Of a DNA stretch of 64,000 bases, positions 44,561 through 61,059 are shown piece after piece (positions within the stretch are counted from its first letter, which is position 1; every line of letters begins with the position of its first letter). The stretch is taken from assembly GCA_963662155.1 (NCBI GenBank), contig OY759263.1, positions 25,546,048-25,610,047 on the forward strand, read 5' to 3'. The notes beneath the pieces are model-generated. The model worked only from the letters and a program-made list of their open reading frames with translations, was not told the DNA's origin and ran no database searches. The translations under genes were made by a program, and so were the position numbers. The stretch comes from Lamellibrachia columna (taxonomy: Eukaryota; Annelida; Polychaeta; Sabellida; Siboglinidae).

Positions 44561-44789
44561 GTAAACGTCATGTACCCCTTTAGCTTTAGCAGGTGGATAA
44601 GTGGTTTATTTAAATGGGTTGATGAGGAAATTAACTAGTAGTGGGAGTTGAACAATAAATCAGCTTCGTGGAAATGTGATATGAGAACCGGACTGTACCA
44701 GTAGAAACACAACATTTATTTTGAAACATCTATATCTAGAAAGCGGACGGAACAGACATATTAATAGTTCCTTCATAATGGAAAGAAGC

Positions 44790-45651
44790 AAACATAATGG
44801 AAAGAAGCAAACATAACGCCGCTACTTAAGAAGGGATCGAGGAACAAGCCAGAAAATTACAGAGCAGTGAGTTTAACATCAGTTGTATGTAAATTACTCG
44901 AAACATTAATTAGAGACCACATGGTGGAATGCCTTATAAAACATAAATTAATAAATGCATCTCAACATGGGTTCATTAAAGCAAGGTCATGTTGAACCAA
45001 TCTCTTATGTTTTTTTGAAGAAATTACAAAGCGGGCCGATGACGGGTCACTAGTGGATGTTGTCTACTTAGATTTTCAGAAAGCTTTCGATAAAGTGCCT
45101 CATCAAAGATTGTTACTTTAGTTAGACCACACTTAGAATATTGTATTCAAGCATGGAGGACATAGACAAGCTAGAAAGTATACAATGAAGAGCAACTAAA
45201 ATGATTCCAGAATTGACAGACCTTAGTTACGAAAGCCGCTTATTACAATGTGGTTTGACAACGCTAGATACCAGGAGATTAAGAGGATACCAAATAGAAG
45301 TGTTTAGAATAGTGAACGGTTATGAGGATGTTGATACGAATATGTTCTTCAAACTTAAAGAAGGCAGTAGAACCAGAGGACACAAAGCAGCATTAGTTAA
45401 GGAGCAGTGTAGGTTGGACATGAGAAAGTACTCTTTCTCACAGAGGGTGATAAATGAATGGAACAAACTGCCGAATGATTGTGTTAATGCTGGTAGTGTG
45501 AATATGTTTAAAAATAGAATTGATATATATCTGCTAAGAGCGGGCTATACATGAAATGAGACAATTGTTCAACTCTCGATTAGCCAATGTCTTCCTTGTC
45601 CACTTGCCATCTGGAACTTGTTGTTTGGGATGGCAGTGTTGTTAAATCTTG

Positions 45652-45657
<6 letters not shown>
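44790..45657 (+). mobile_element. Internally deleted CR1-like LINE
   Basis: RT motifs NKPENYRAVSLTSVVCKLLE, INASQHGFIKARSC and VVYLDFQKAFDKVPHQRLL (first catalytic Asp block) stop at about 45120. They jump to LVRPHLEYCIQAW, KLESIQ and the C-terminal LDTRRLRGYQIEVFRIVNGY and KYSFSQRVINEWNKLPNDC, ending at GCTATACATGA and a TTAAATCTTGTTAAAA tail. The FADD catalytic block is deleted. The 5' side begins with a 20-bp tandem duplication (AATGGAAAGAAGCAAACAT). The 3' end abuts DIRS sequence, suggesting insertion into it. Confidence 0.85.
45201..45554 (+). pseudogene. LINE ORF2 C-terminus
   Basis: 117 intact residues of the post-RT region of the element above. The homologous stretch, in antisense, forms the insert in the FReD exon C at 35859-36401. 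Confidence 0.85.
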
Positions 45658-50326
<4,669 letters not shown>

Positions 50327-50415
50327 TCTGCAACAACAATACAACAGCAGGACCAACTAGATAAACTTTATCTCCCCATGTGTGAACCTGCATGAAGATC
50401 TAGCACTGTAGTTTG

Positions 50416-50508
50416 ACAATGCACACTACGTAACCTGGATAGAAACAGTGACGACGCAGTACAATAAATCACATGACAGTGATCTAAGCACACTGCAGTG
50501 TGACAATG
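50416..50508. repeat. Single copy of the 85-bp repeat unit also at 52138
   Basis: Shares GCACACTACGTAACCTGGAT and AATCACATGACAGTGATCTA with the tandem array at 52138-52345. Immediately upstream of the DIRS copy 1 start, so it may belong to that element's end or be a flank. Confidence 0.75.
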
Positions 50509-50704
50509 TCATAGAGTTACATCATTAATCACCCCCCCCCCCTTATAAACAAGAGCGACAAGCCAGCTCACTGCAGTGAAGCGGGCGTGGACCACTGGCC
50601 GGCATTTCATTGCACGGCAGAAACAGTTGCATCCACTGCATGATACATAGGGTAGTACTGTTTATAGTGTGAACATAGCATGTTACAAATAGTTGTCTAA
50701 CATA

Positions 50705-50751
<47 letters not shown>

Positions 50752-50760
50752 GAGCAAGTA
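50705..50760. repeat. (TAAG)n microsatellite
   Basis: About eleven TAAG/GTAA units with a diverged end. Confidence 0.95.
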
Positions 50761-50929
50761 AGTTAATGTATTTCTTCCTCACCATCATCATGTTCAATAT
50801 AAGGCAAACAAAAGCAATGAAGATGAGGTGGCTACCAGAGAAGTATAAACTTCTCAGGCTAGTAGCCAGTGACGATGCCACCAGGAACCAATTAACTTGA
50901 AGAATTGTCAATGTCATTTGTTCTTAATG

Positions 50930-51470
50930 GGGCATGGCCACCAGACTGATTACTAATTTGGGTGAGGGTGTTCCCAGCAGTTGTGTTATAAGTGTGGGCA
51001 GTGGGTTGCTCATATTGGAGTGAGCATCGTGCATTAGTGTTAAACTCTCCAAGACAAACATTTTGGAGGCTTGCTACAGACAGCTGTGGGACAATGAATA
51101 TGGTTATTTACAGGATCTAACATCTGGTTATTTTCAGGTAATTTATGTCACAAATATTTGTGCTGTGTTAGTGTATATGTGAATGAATGTAACAGTTTCG
51201 AAAATGTTCTGAAATATCAATATATTACAGATACGTTTGTTTTTCTTGGGGGAGCGTACATTAAGTGTTTCCCAGTAGTCATTGATTGGGTGCGACATAA
51301 AATGTTATAGGGGTAGGATTCAGTTTTATAAGTAATGTGTGCGTGCGTGTATGCATATTTGTAACTCATTTTTAAAACTCCACTAGATGTCAGCTCATTA
51401 ATAAGATTTTTTTCTTTATTAAGCATTTAATAAGGCTCTCCACTTTTTGATCGTCGTTTGCCTTTTCTTC
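50930..51470 (+). mobile_element. Deleted relative of the P-element-like transposon
   Basis: 50985-51130 matches 42155-42330 (GGAGTGAGCA, TTTGGAGGCTT, TGTGGGACAA) and 51355-51470 matches 44365-44470 (CATATTTGTAACTC, CACTAGATGTCA, TATTAAG). The transposase region between is absent. It looks like an internally deleted, non-autonomous copy. From 51470 to 52060 nothing is recognised. Confidence 0.55.
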
Positions 51471-52059
51471 GTTGTATGAACCACTATCACGTAACTAATT
51501 ATGTACACATTGCAACATTCACATTCATTCTATGCATTTGTTTGACAAACCATGTGAAAGGTTGCCTACTAAAACAACTGACAGCTTAAATGAGAGAGCA
51601 CATTTCTTTACATGACTTTGCAAGTTGGCCAGATAACATTCGAGAAAGATTTTGATCTGCAGGTGAAAATGGCTGTGATGGAGCTGCTGGGGAATGTGTT
51701 GGAAGATGGGAAAAGAATATTTTTGGTACCTTAGAGAAGAATGTCCAATAGGGCTTAATGAGATTTTGACAATTTGCAGTCATTACCTAATACATGTATA
51801 GAGCACTTCAGAAAATTCACTTTCGATCATGTATATTGGTGCTACTGTTATAGTTAATATGATATTTGATATACAAGGTGCATGGATAGATCGTGCACGT
51901 AAGAAGGTATTAGGTATATATAGCTATGTAGTAATAATCTCTTATTAGTACTGTATATCTATAGATATATGATGAAGACTGGGTGCTGTACAGTATAAAC
52001 ACTGGGCCTCCAGTGGGTTCTTGCCGTGCAGCAGCATGAATGTCACTGGTCCATGCCGG

Positions 52060-52137
52060 CATCACTTTATCATGTGTCAACTGATAAGGGCTTAGCGGTC
52101 TTGTTTTACTAACGGGTGTTCTATTTATGCCTATGGA
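52060..52137 (+). repeat. Copy of the FReD 5' flank fragment
   Basis: CATGTGTCAACTGATAAGG and CGGTCTTGTTTTACTAACGG match the promoter-side flanks of FReD genes at about 8200-8255 and 57370-57425. No exon A follows. Confidence 0.65.
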
Positions 52138-52345
52138 CAATGCACACTACGTAACATGGATAAAAACAGTGACGACGCAGTACAATAAATCACATGACAG
52201 TGATCTAAGCACTGCAGTGTGACAAGGCACACTACGTAACATGGATAAAAACAGTGGCGACGCACGACAATAAATCACATGACAGTGATCAAAGCACTGC
52301 AATGTGACAATGCACACTACGTAACATGGATAATACAGTGACAAA
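52138..52345. repeat. 85-bp tandem repeat, 2.4 copies
   Basis: Copies start at 52138, 52223 and 52308 with CAATGCACACTACGTAAC or CAAGGCACACTACG. Related to 50416-50508. Confidence 0.9.
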
Positions 52346-52379
52346 GCATAAAACGTAATTGTTGTTGTTACTTTGAGAA

Positions 52380-53406
52380 AGTTTCAAAATGGGAATTCGA
52401 TACACAAATTACACCCCGATTACATTTATTTGTGACAAACAAAATTGCTTATACAAATACTACTACTATGCTTGGCCCCGTTTTCAATCATGATACATTA
52501 CATTTAATAATTATTGCTTTTTACGTTTATTTTGTTGTGAATGTTAATGCAAATTAAGCAATTAGTAAATCACTGAATTTACTGATTGCGCACAGTCGAC
52601 ACACCATGGTTTGTCCACTGCGCGAAATCAGAAGACAACGAACGGGAGGCAATTATGTTGCTATTTTAGCACTTTCGGCACTCGTTTACTGCTGCGTGTT
52701 GACGAATGACAAGTTAAGATCGGATTAAATATACTTTCAGCACTTCTAAATTATATTTTAAAGTCACAGAACACTTGTCTAAATGGTCGACAATTAATTC
52801 TGACAATCTATTGATGTTTTATTGTGCACTTTTTAATTGTCGATATAGACTACTAAGCGGCGAGAGCGGGAATTTTTCCTAGCTACGATATGGCTTGCGC
52901 GTTTTATCAACCACGCGATTAACCCATAAAGAAAACGAATACCTTTGCCAAGTTTTAAATAATTTATATAAAGAAAATATTATCATAATTCCAGTGATGT
53001 TAAGCAAGTTTTAGTTGTACGCAAATTGTACGTCAGAGCTGTACAAAAAGAGTGCATGGCGGTTGCACGACTCATGCTTAGTTCGGCTTCACGATGTTTA
53101 AATGCCACGGTTCGTCCTCGATGTCGAGAAAAACATACTCATGTATTGACAATACCGTTTATAAAAACTGGAATTTTAGTTTGAGGTGTTAAATTCTGCT
53201 TCAAACCTTCGATTCCGTATATTATATCCGTCTTCCGCGCTCACGATCTCAAACCATCGATTCCGTGAATTCTATCCGTTATCTGTGTTCGCTGAAAATA
53301 AGTTTCCCTGCAATTAATATTTTCGACTGTAAATATCGTGCGCCCTTTAAAAGGAAAGAGTCAACTGATATGTATTTGTTATACGTGGTACAACGTTCAT
53401 TCAAGC

Positions 53407-53483
<77 letters not shown>

Positions 53484-53737
53484 CGTGCGTGCGTGCGTGC
53501 GTGCGTGCGCGTGCGCGTGCGCGCGCGTGTGCGTGCGCGTGTGCGTGTGCGTGTGCGTGTGCGTGTGCGTGTGCGTGTGCGTGTGCGTGTGCGTGTGCGT
53601 GTGTGTGTGTTGAAGATGTGTATTTTAATACATTTACATTAAAATCACGAAAACAGAGTTGGTTCTATCATAATTTGTTCTGTTATATGTTCACAATGAA
53701 CAATTCTCGCGGGTTTATGATTAAGTTTATGCTGCAG
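52380..53737 (+). repeat. Conserved exon-E unit intron (orphan unit)
   Basis: Colinear with 14520-15831, with the palindrome at 52587-52625 (GTCCACTGCGCG side conserved, left arm partly diverged) and the TTCCGT block at about 53180-53300. A (GT)n/(GCGT)n tract at 53408-53612 has expanded just before the exon. No gypsy fragment precedes this copy. Confidence 0.8.
53408..53612. repeat. (GT)n/(GCGTGT)n microsatellite
   Basis: Pure GT followed by GCGT and GTGTGC blocks, about 125 bases upstream of the exon E acceptor. Confidence 0.97.
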
Positions 53738-53982
53738 GACATTCACTCAGTGTGCATGCTGGCAAGGCGTTTAGCACGAAGGACCGTGATAATGACCTGG
53801 CAAAAGTATCCTGTGCACGAAGGTACAACGGAGCCTGGTGGTACAGTAATTGTCATGATTCCAACTTGAATGGTCTGTACCTTGGTGGCGGAAACACTAC
53901 ATTCGGCAAAGGCGTCATTTGGAATCACTGGCTTGGACTCACGTACTCGCTCAAGAAAGTAGAGATGAAACTGAGACCGTAG
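53738..53982 (+). CDS. FReD terminal exon E, orphan copy
   Basis: 245 nt, acceptor GCTGCAG, open to [72 protein letters not shown]. The usual GDSLTYHAG reads as HSLSVHAG, with the Gly-Asp pair at the exon start changed. All cysteines and the calcium loop remain. No exons A-D lie between 40 and 53.7 kb, so it either is a relic or could be joined only by trans or long-range splicing. Confidence 0.82.
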
Positions 53983-54077
53983 CAGAAGTCAGTTGTGACT
54001 ATCGAAATACCGCCGAGTGAAGAATCACAACGTTGTCGTATATTTCTTGCCGCATGGTGTAATCTGACAGTCATTTA

Positions 54078-54083
54078 AATAAA
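54078..54083 (+). terminator. Poly(A) signal AATAAA after orphan exon E
   Basis: AATAAA in the conserved 3' flank (CATTTAAATAAAAC context), as after gene 1. Confidence 0.55.
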
Positions 54084-54604
54084 ACTGTTAAAAAAACATA
54101 CCGTGTGAAAATTTTAAATTCATAAAAATAATACAGCTCAAACTAAATAATTGTGTTTTGTGAGACACATAAATGTGTGTGCATTTACATATCTTCCATT
54201 TAACAAAACTGCCCATTTCTTCGCTTAGAAAATAAAAAAAATGCTTGTATGTTGCATCCTCGTTTCATGGCCACGCATATTATGCATATTATGCATTTTA
54301 TTTGTATTTATTCAAGTAAAGAGCAACCTGTTTTATGCCGCCTCAAGTTATTCATGTTACATGGGTCAATCCATCAATGCGGAACACTTTAAACTCCTGC
54401 ACTTAAAAAAAATTTTGTATGGTGATTCTCTCTTTGATGGTTCATGTTTGCATCACCTCTATGTTTACTGTGTGAATATCGGTCAGGATCAATGATTCAT
54501 ATAGAAAAACTGCCGTAATTTTTTTAAGCACCGTGACCAGTGCAGGATTAACCTGTGTACAAGTTGTACACTCGTGTCAGGCCTCGCACAAAGAGGGATA
54601 TGAT

Positions 54605-54779
54605 TTTTTTCGTACAACATAGCTCGGACTGCCACCACCTCCAGGGAATGACACCGACCTTTAGCCAGACGACAACCCCCTACCAGTGTACAGGGGCAAT
54701 GCCCCCAGCTGTGGCCGAGCGGATACTCACTACTGCAGGGAAAGCAGCTAGAGATGCTGTTGTGAGAAATTACTTTTAA
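54605..54779 (+). pseudogene. PIF/Harbinger transposase C-terminal scrap
   Basis: Matches 20010-20110 and continues to AVAERILTTAGKAARDAVVRNYF and a stop. This resembles the usual end of Harbinger transposases (RxAVRDxIVxxYF). Frames shift before it. Confidence 0.6.
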
Positions 54780-54796
54780 TAATAGTCTGACAATAA

Positions 54797-54918
54797 CATT
54801 GTAGGTTAAATACACGACGACTAAAAATTGATGGTATTTACTCTAACTTTAATTTTTATAATTAATGTTAGAGTAAATACCACATACTTTTAATCCTCTT
54901 CTACTTCACCTACAATGG
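54797..54918. repeat. Foldback, nested inverted repeats
   Basis: Outer arms CATTGTAGGT and ACCTACAATG. Inner arms GGTATTTACTCTAAC (54833-54847) and GTTAGAGTAAATACC (54867-54881). It has the shape of a small MITE. Confidence 0.75.
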
Positions 54919-55080
54919 TATTGACAAACATCACTAAGTGTCACATCATTGACGTGTCAATTACATTGTACACAGTTGCTTTCAGTAAGTGTTCATGCAC
55001 GTAAAACTACTCTGGTTGCAGTTCGCGTTGCAATATAATAATCTGCAACGTTGTCTTCTCTTCTTTCAATTGCATCAATT

Positions 55081-55332
55081 TTATTTTTTTCGTGTTTGGG
55101 ACAGAAGAATAGATAATAGTATCACGAGTTGTGAATCCGCGAACTTGGTATGTTCTGCAGTAAGTCCATCCAGACCTAGTGACTTATTGCATGATAATTC
55201 ATTAATAATATTCATCAGTTCACCTGCATCAATAGTCATTCTAGTTTTGTAAGTAACGCAATCAAAGTGAACGTAATCACAACGGCTGTCTTTCACACTG
55301 GTAACAATATTTTCAAAGTAGTACTTCCACAT
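55081..55332 (-). pseudogene. LINE reverse-transcriptase fragment
   Basis: The minus-strand frame contains ELMNIINELSCNKSLGLDGL, TAEHTKFADSQLVILLSILLS. This matches the RT block KxxGxDGLxAEHLKxA upstream of the catalytic palm in several non-LTR clades. A segment of it is shared with 20111-20290. Confidence 0.6.
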
Positions 55333-55581
55333 TGACCCAATGTTCCATCGCCGTGGACAACTTTAATGTTCGTGGGAAGTTTTACTTACGACGACGCTTT
55401 TTACACATCTTTTATGCAATGCTATCAACGATTATGTTTTCTTTGTCCTTTTTACATTTTCTGATCGCATGCTTCAATGTAATTCTGGATAATTTCATTA
55501 TATTAAAACATCACTTTGTCTGGGTTTGCCTATCTCTCTACACAGCCAGTAAGCATCACGAGCTGCACTGTGAAGCTCTTT

Positions 55582-56563
<982 letters not shown>

Positions 56564-57156
56564 AATACGTACGCCAAAAAGCTGAGAAACTACAAAAACC
56601 TGACGATTTGAAAGAGTGCCGTGACTGGTTGGTTTGAGTGAGCCAATGTGCTCGTGGCGTGTCGAGATGTCTATCTAACGCGCGTGTTCGCATATTACCG
56701 TTTCAATTGCTTTGGGTAGTACAGGCTGCTTGTGGCCTAATCGCTCGACTCCTGGCTGGGACACTGCGATGTCTCTGTGCCTACGAAGCGTATATGAGGC
56801 ACACCCAACTCGTTGCTGGCACGTATCACGGGTACACTTCGGTCAGCAGCTCACTTCCATAGTTACCCCTCTCAGTTTTCTGTAAATTCAAACCATGTCC
56901 CTGTAAATATATATATATATATATATATATAGTAAAATAATAATTCTAAGCTAATTGTATAACAGTATACTTTTAACACATGATGTACAAGGGAAACAAC
57001 GCCTGCATATAGCCGTTTTGCCCCATTACTTGGTGGGCGTTTTGTCTCAGGTATGATATGTTAATGAAATATGGAGTTACTCGTGAGTGCTAAATATCGC
57101 CAACATAATGCATATGTGATATATAGGAACAGTATGTATTGCCATTTTTCAGATTA

Positions 57157-57205
<49 letters not shown>

Positions 57206-57219
57206 CCTGGTAAGCTGAA

Positions 57220-58429
57220 TGAAGTAGGTTGATCCGGGAATTTATTTCAATGATTTCAATGAGTAATGGCGAAATTTACTAACGAATACAAAGAACTATG
57301 TTAATAAAGAGGCTGTGTTCTTATACGTGACGAGTTATTGTTAATCAACTTACATCTGGCGAGCTTACAATGTGTCAACTGATAAGAACTCAGCGGTCTT
57401 CCTTTAATAACGGATGTTCTATTCATGTCGACAAACATCCTCGTCCCGCAATGGCGAACTACACCCTTTGCAACAAAATGTTGTCTCACATTTTTCTAAT
57501 GTCACATCCATCCACGAAATGGTCGTCACTGATTCGAGTTGTGAAAAGGAACCAGCACCGTAAAGCGAGCAAGAACAATTATCAGTTACAATAGATTTGT
57601 ACTATTATATAAAAGGATACTCCGAAATGTAATGTTAGTTATGTGTCCAAGTTGTTCGTTAAAGTCATAATCAAACACTTCCTTGTGGCTACAGAACCGT
57701 TTTGTGTTGTTGGTACGCTGTATACTTTGCTGAAACTAATTGTTTCTGACTCTCTAATGTGAAGTACGAGTTGTACTTCCGTCGACAGTCGATCCCGCGA
57801 TGCATTCCATTTATACACGGACGCCTTCTAACGATCAAACACATGACATTCCGACAAGGCAGGCCGGCATCCTCGGCGTCCCCCGTCATTCGTCTTATTC
57901 TCCGCGGCAACATCATGTCGGTCGTCATCTGCATTTCTTCGCACTACTTTACCGATCTTGGAACGTTCAGAGTTTCCATTGTGTGTACGTGATGCGGGAC
58001 GGTTTACCCGATTTTAGCCTATCCAGTTGTAGCACGTTTAACAAAAGTTATTCGATCCTTAATTTAAACGGGAATGATATTCAACACGAATGCAAATACC
58101 CAAATATACAATACAAATACACAACCGACACAATAGTAACCATGTGAATACTGTGTCATCCTTATTGTGCTTTTTTCTAAAACGATAAACATTTTGTAAC
58201 TGCGAATCATTGTTACAGAGTAACGGCCTCGACAACATTTTAAAATAGGGTGTAGCTAAGAATCCTGCAACAGGAAGTTCGCTAGTCGTTCGATTAGAAA
58301 TTATGTTGTCACGATCCCGGACACGCACATCAGCTTGACTGGCTGAGACGAAGTCTAGTTACTGCCCGAGATTGCGACAACTGAGTGAACGTCTTCAGTG
58401 TTGATAAGTCGAGCTTTCTACCCGCTGTC
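57220..58429 (+). promoter_or_regulatory. Conserved 5' flank of FReD gene 3
   Basis: Colinear with 8049-9115: GCTGAATGAAGTAGGTTGATCC, CAACTGATAAGAACTCAGCG, TATTATATAAAAGG at about 57604, CAACAGGAAGTTCGCTAGTC near the start codon. The long frame of the gene 1 copy is broken here, which supports a non-coding role. A conserved TATATAAAA box is the only promoter-like element I can name. Confidence 0.45.
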
Positions 58430-58751
58430 ATGTTTTCACAAGCAACACGCCTCCTGGAAGTTTGGTTTATCGTGTGCGTCTTACATTTAACACCAACGGT
58501 GTCACAATGTACCACGAAAAATTGTTTTAATGACAACTACGTCGATGCGTTGACAGCTATGGTGTCTCGCCTGCAGAACAAAGTGGAAAGGCAGCATCAA
58601 CAATACCTAGACTCATTGGAGGAACAGGAAAAACAACACCAAGACTCAATTGAACAGCTGCAACAACAGTTCAATGACTCATCGGAGCAACAACAGGAAT
58701 ATGTGATTAAGCTGGAAAAGATGAAAGAAAATATATCTACACTTGCGCAAG
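58430..58751 (+). CDS. FReD gene 3 exon A (signal peptide, coiled coil)
   Basis: 322 nt ending at a GTATGA donor, phase 1. It is the intact reference that reveals the one-base deletion in gene 1. The start ATG at 58430 is the one shared with gene 1. Confidence 0.8.
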
Positions 58752-59684
58752 GTATGATTTATATTTTCCTTATTGGAAGTAGGCTTTTTCATACTATATG
58801 TTTTTAAATATAGATGTATACAATTTACATTCCAATGATGATAGGCTGTCTTCGTTCGTTCGTTCGTTCGTTCGTTCGTTCGTTCGTTCGTTCGTTCGTT
58901 CGTTCGTTCGTTCGTTCGTTCGTTCGGTCGGTCGGTCGGTCGGTCGGTCGGTCGGTCGGTCGGTCGGTCGGTCGGTCGGTCGGTCGGTCGGTCGGTCGGT
59001 CGGTCGGTCGGTCGGTCGGTCGGTCGGTCGGTCGGTCGGTCGGTCGGTCGGTCGGTCGGTCGGTCGGTCGGTCGGTCGGTCGGTCGGTCGGTCGGTCGGT
59101 CGGTCGGTCGGTCGGTCGGTCGGTCGGTCGGTCGGTCGGTCGGTCGGTCGGTCGGTCGGTCGGTCGGTACAACCATTTCTTATCTGCATCTAAGGCATGA
59201 CTAATATATAAGAATAATACACGTTTTTTTGTAAAGTTGTCGTTCGTGTCATGTGTTGTTTTGTGTATGATATGTGTTAGTATGATGTGGCCGTGCTTGA
59301 TTAATTCCACTCATCTCGTCCAGTGTTGATACAACGTCTGCCTGCCAAAGATTGCTACGATCTACTGCAGAAGGGTTACACGGACAGTGGCCTGTATGCG
59401 ATCTACCTGGTCGAGGAGAGGAAGTTCGTAACGGTCTACTGTGACATGAAGACGGACGGCGGCGGCTGGCTGGTAAGAACGCGCTTACAACATATCGGTC
59501 TTATATACTTTGGCTTCCAAACCACCTGTTCTAGATCAGCTAAGTGCCATTTTCATAATTGCATAATTCCTTAAAAGAGACTCCTTTGAACATACCATTT
59601 AAAGGGGGTGACGTGGAACACTGGTACATTGTTTTGAAACTGTGGCATTGTGGTTGGCACCAATTTAAAGCGTCTTACTCTCTA

Positions 59685-59775
<91 letters not shown>

Positions 59776-59797
59776 CCTTGTTATATTTATAACCTTG

Positions 59798-59861
<64 letters not shown>

Positions 59862-60079
59862 CAAGGTTATAAAGGCTTTGCTTTGGCGGGCAGATCCTTG
59901 CTCGGAAGTTGGCGCTGAGTACGTGATGAACATTTCATGTAGGTCTTCATTGTCACATGTACGTGTTCGATCTGACGTGTAGGTGTTCCAGCGCCGACAG
60001 AACGGCTCTGTCGACTTCCACCTTGACTGGGCAAGCTACAAGGAAGGATTCGGTGACGTGTCTGGTGAATTCTGGCTTG
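58430..60079 (+). CDS. FReD gene 3, exons A-B-C (continues beyond window)
   Basis: Exons 58430-58751, 59324-59472 and 59983-60079 join in frame (phases 1 and 0) into about 189 residues. Exon [21 protein letters not shown] signal, [12 protein letters not shown], then a Gln/Glu-rich coiled coil (about residues 40-100). Exon B is short: [35 protein letters not shown]; it lacks the CACTTSA linker of genes 1 and 2. Exon [20 protein letters not shown] to GEFWLG. A secreted, oligomerising lectin is predicted. Exons D and E should lie past 64000, because the end of the window matches sequence about 180 bases before exon D in gene 2. No lesion is visible, making this the second candidate functional gene. 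Confidence 0.78.
58851..59168. repeat. (TTCG)n then (CGGT)n microsatellite in intron A-B
   Basis: About 18 TTCG units (58851-58924) are followed by about 61 uninterrupted CGGT units (58925-59168). On the two strands this translates as long Ser/Val/Gly/Arg or Pro/Thr/Asp/Arg repeats, which are not genes. The paralogous introns have only about five (gene 1) and two (gene 2) units. Confidence 0.98.
59324..59472 (+). CDS. FReD gene 3 exon B
   Basis: 149 nt between CGTCCAG and GTAAGA, phase 1 in, 0 out. It is 42 nt shorter than exon B of genes 1 and 2, with no stop. Confidence 0.82.
59688..59874. repeat. (TA)n tracts within an inverted repeat
   Basis: TA at 59688-59774 and 59799-59860. ATAACCTTGTTATAT occurs twice at about 59772-59802 and is mirrored by ATATAACAAGGTTAT at 59858-59872, so the second TA tract forms the middle of a hairpin. 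Confidence 0.9.
59983..60079 (+). CDS. FReD gene 3 exon C
   Basis: 97 nt after GTGTAG with a GTGGGT donor. Encodes [16 protein letters not shown] to GEFWLG, open and in phase. Confidence 0.86.
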
Positions 60080-60647
60080 GTGGGTGAACGATTAATAGTA
60101 ATTCCACTCAATATGTTCGTATATAACAAAAGACAAAAAAACGACGATTTCTCTAATGCTGCACAACGAAAAACACAAACAAGCAGAAGGTCACATTGAA
60201 ACAAGTATTAGCTATACATTTCGACATGTTATTTGAAAAGTATTTTCCAGTAACACAGATATCAACTATAAGGAATATATTTTGTGGCCGATTATGGTTT
60301 CTCATCGAATCAATTGTTTTTTCTCGCTCGATTCGTTTGAGAAACAATTATCGTACAACAATTAGCCAATCTACAGTATCTACTACGGCAAGCTAGCGCA
60401 TTTAAACAAATTCGTTCTTTAGCTTTGGTGAAATTCGTTCGGCTCCTTATACAATAGCGTTCGGCACTTTCGCAAGTTATCCACATCTAGCAATCAAAGT
60501 AAATTATTTTAATGATCTAAAAAAAATACGCAACTGTTTTATTAAACTGACTTAGTACATTACAACAATATTTACAAACTACACATTTGAACACAACGTA
60601 ACTTGATTCGCGATGGGCCAACCACGTGACCAATGCTCACTTAAGTA
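60080..60647 (+). other. Gene 3 intron, homologous to gene 1 and 2 introns
   Basis: Shares TTAGCTATACATTTCGACATG and GGAATATATTTTGTGG with the introns after exon C in genes 1 and 2. No gene. Confidence 0.7.
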
Positions 60648-61016
<369 letters not shown>

Positions 61017-61059
61017 GTGTATTCATTTACACTTCCCAAAATTCAATAATATTTGTCAT

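Noticed and set aside
58679..59310. Long Pro-Thr-Asp-Arg and Gly-Arg-Ser-Val repeat proteins
   Set aside because: They are readings of the intronic (CGGT)n/(TTCG)n tract, in the same intron as in the other FReD copies.
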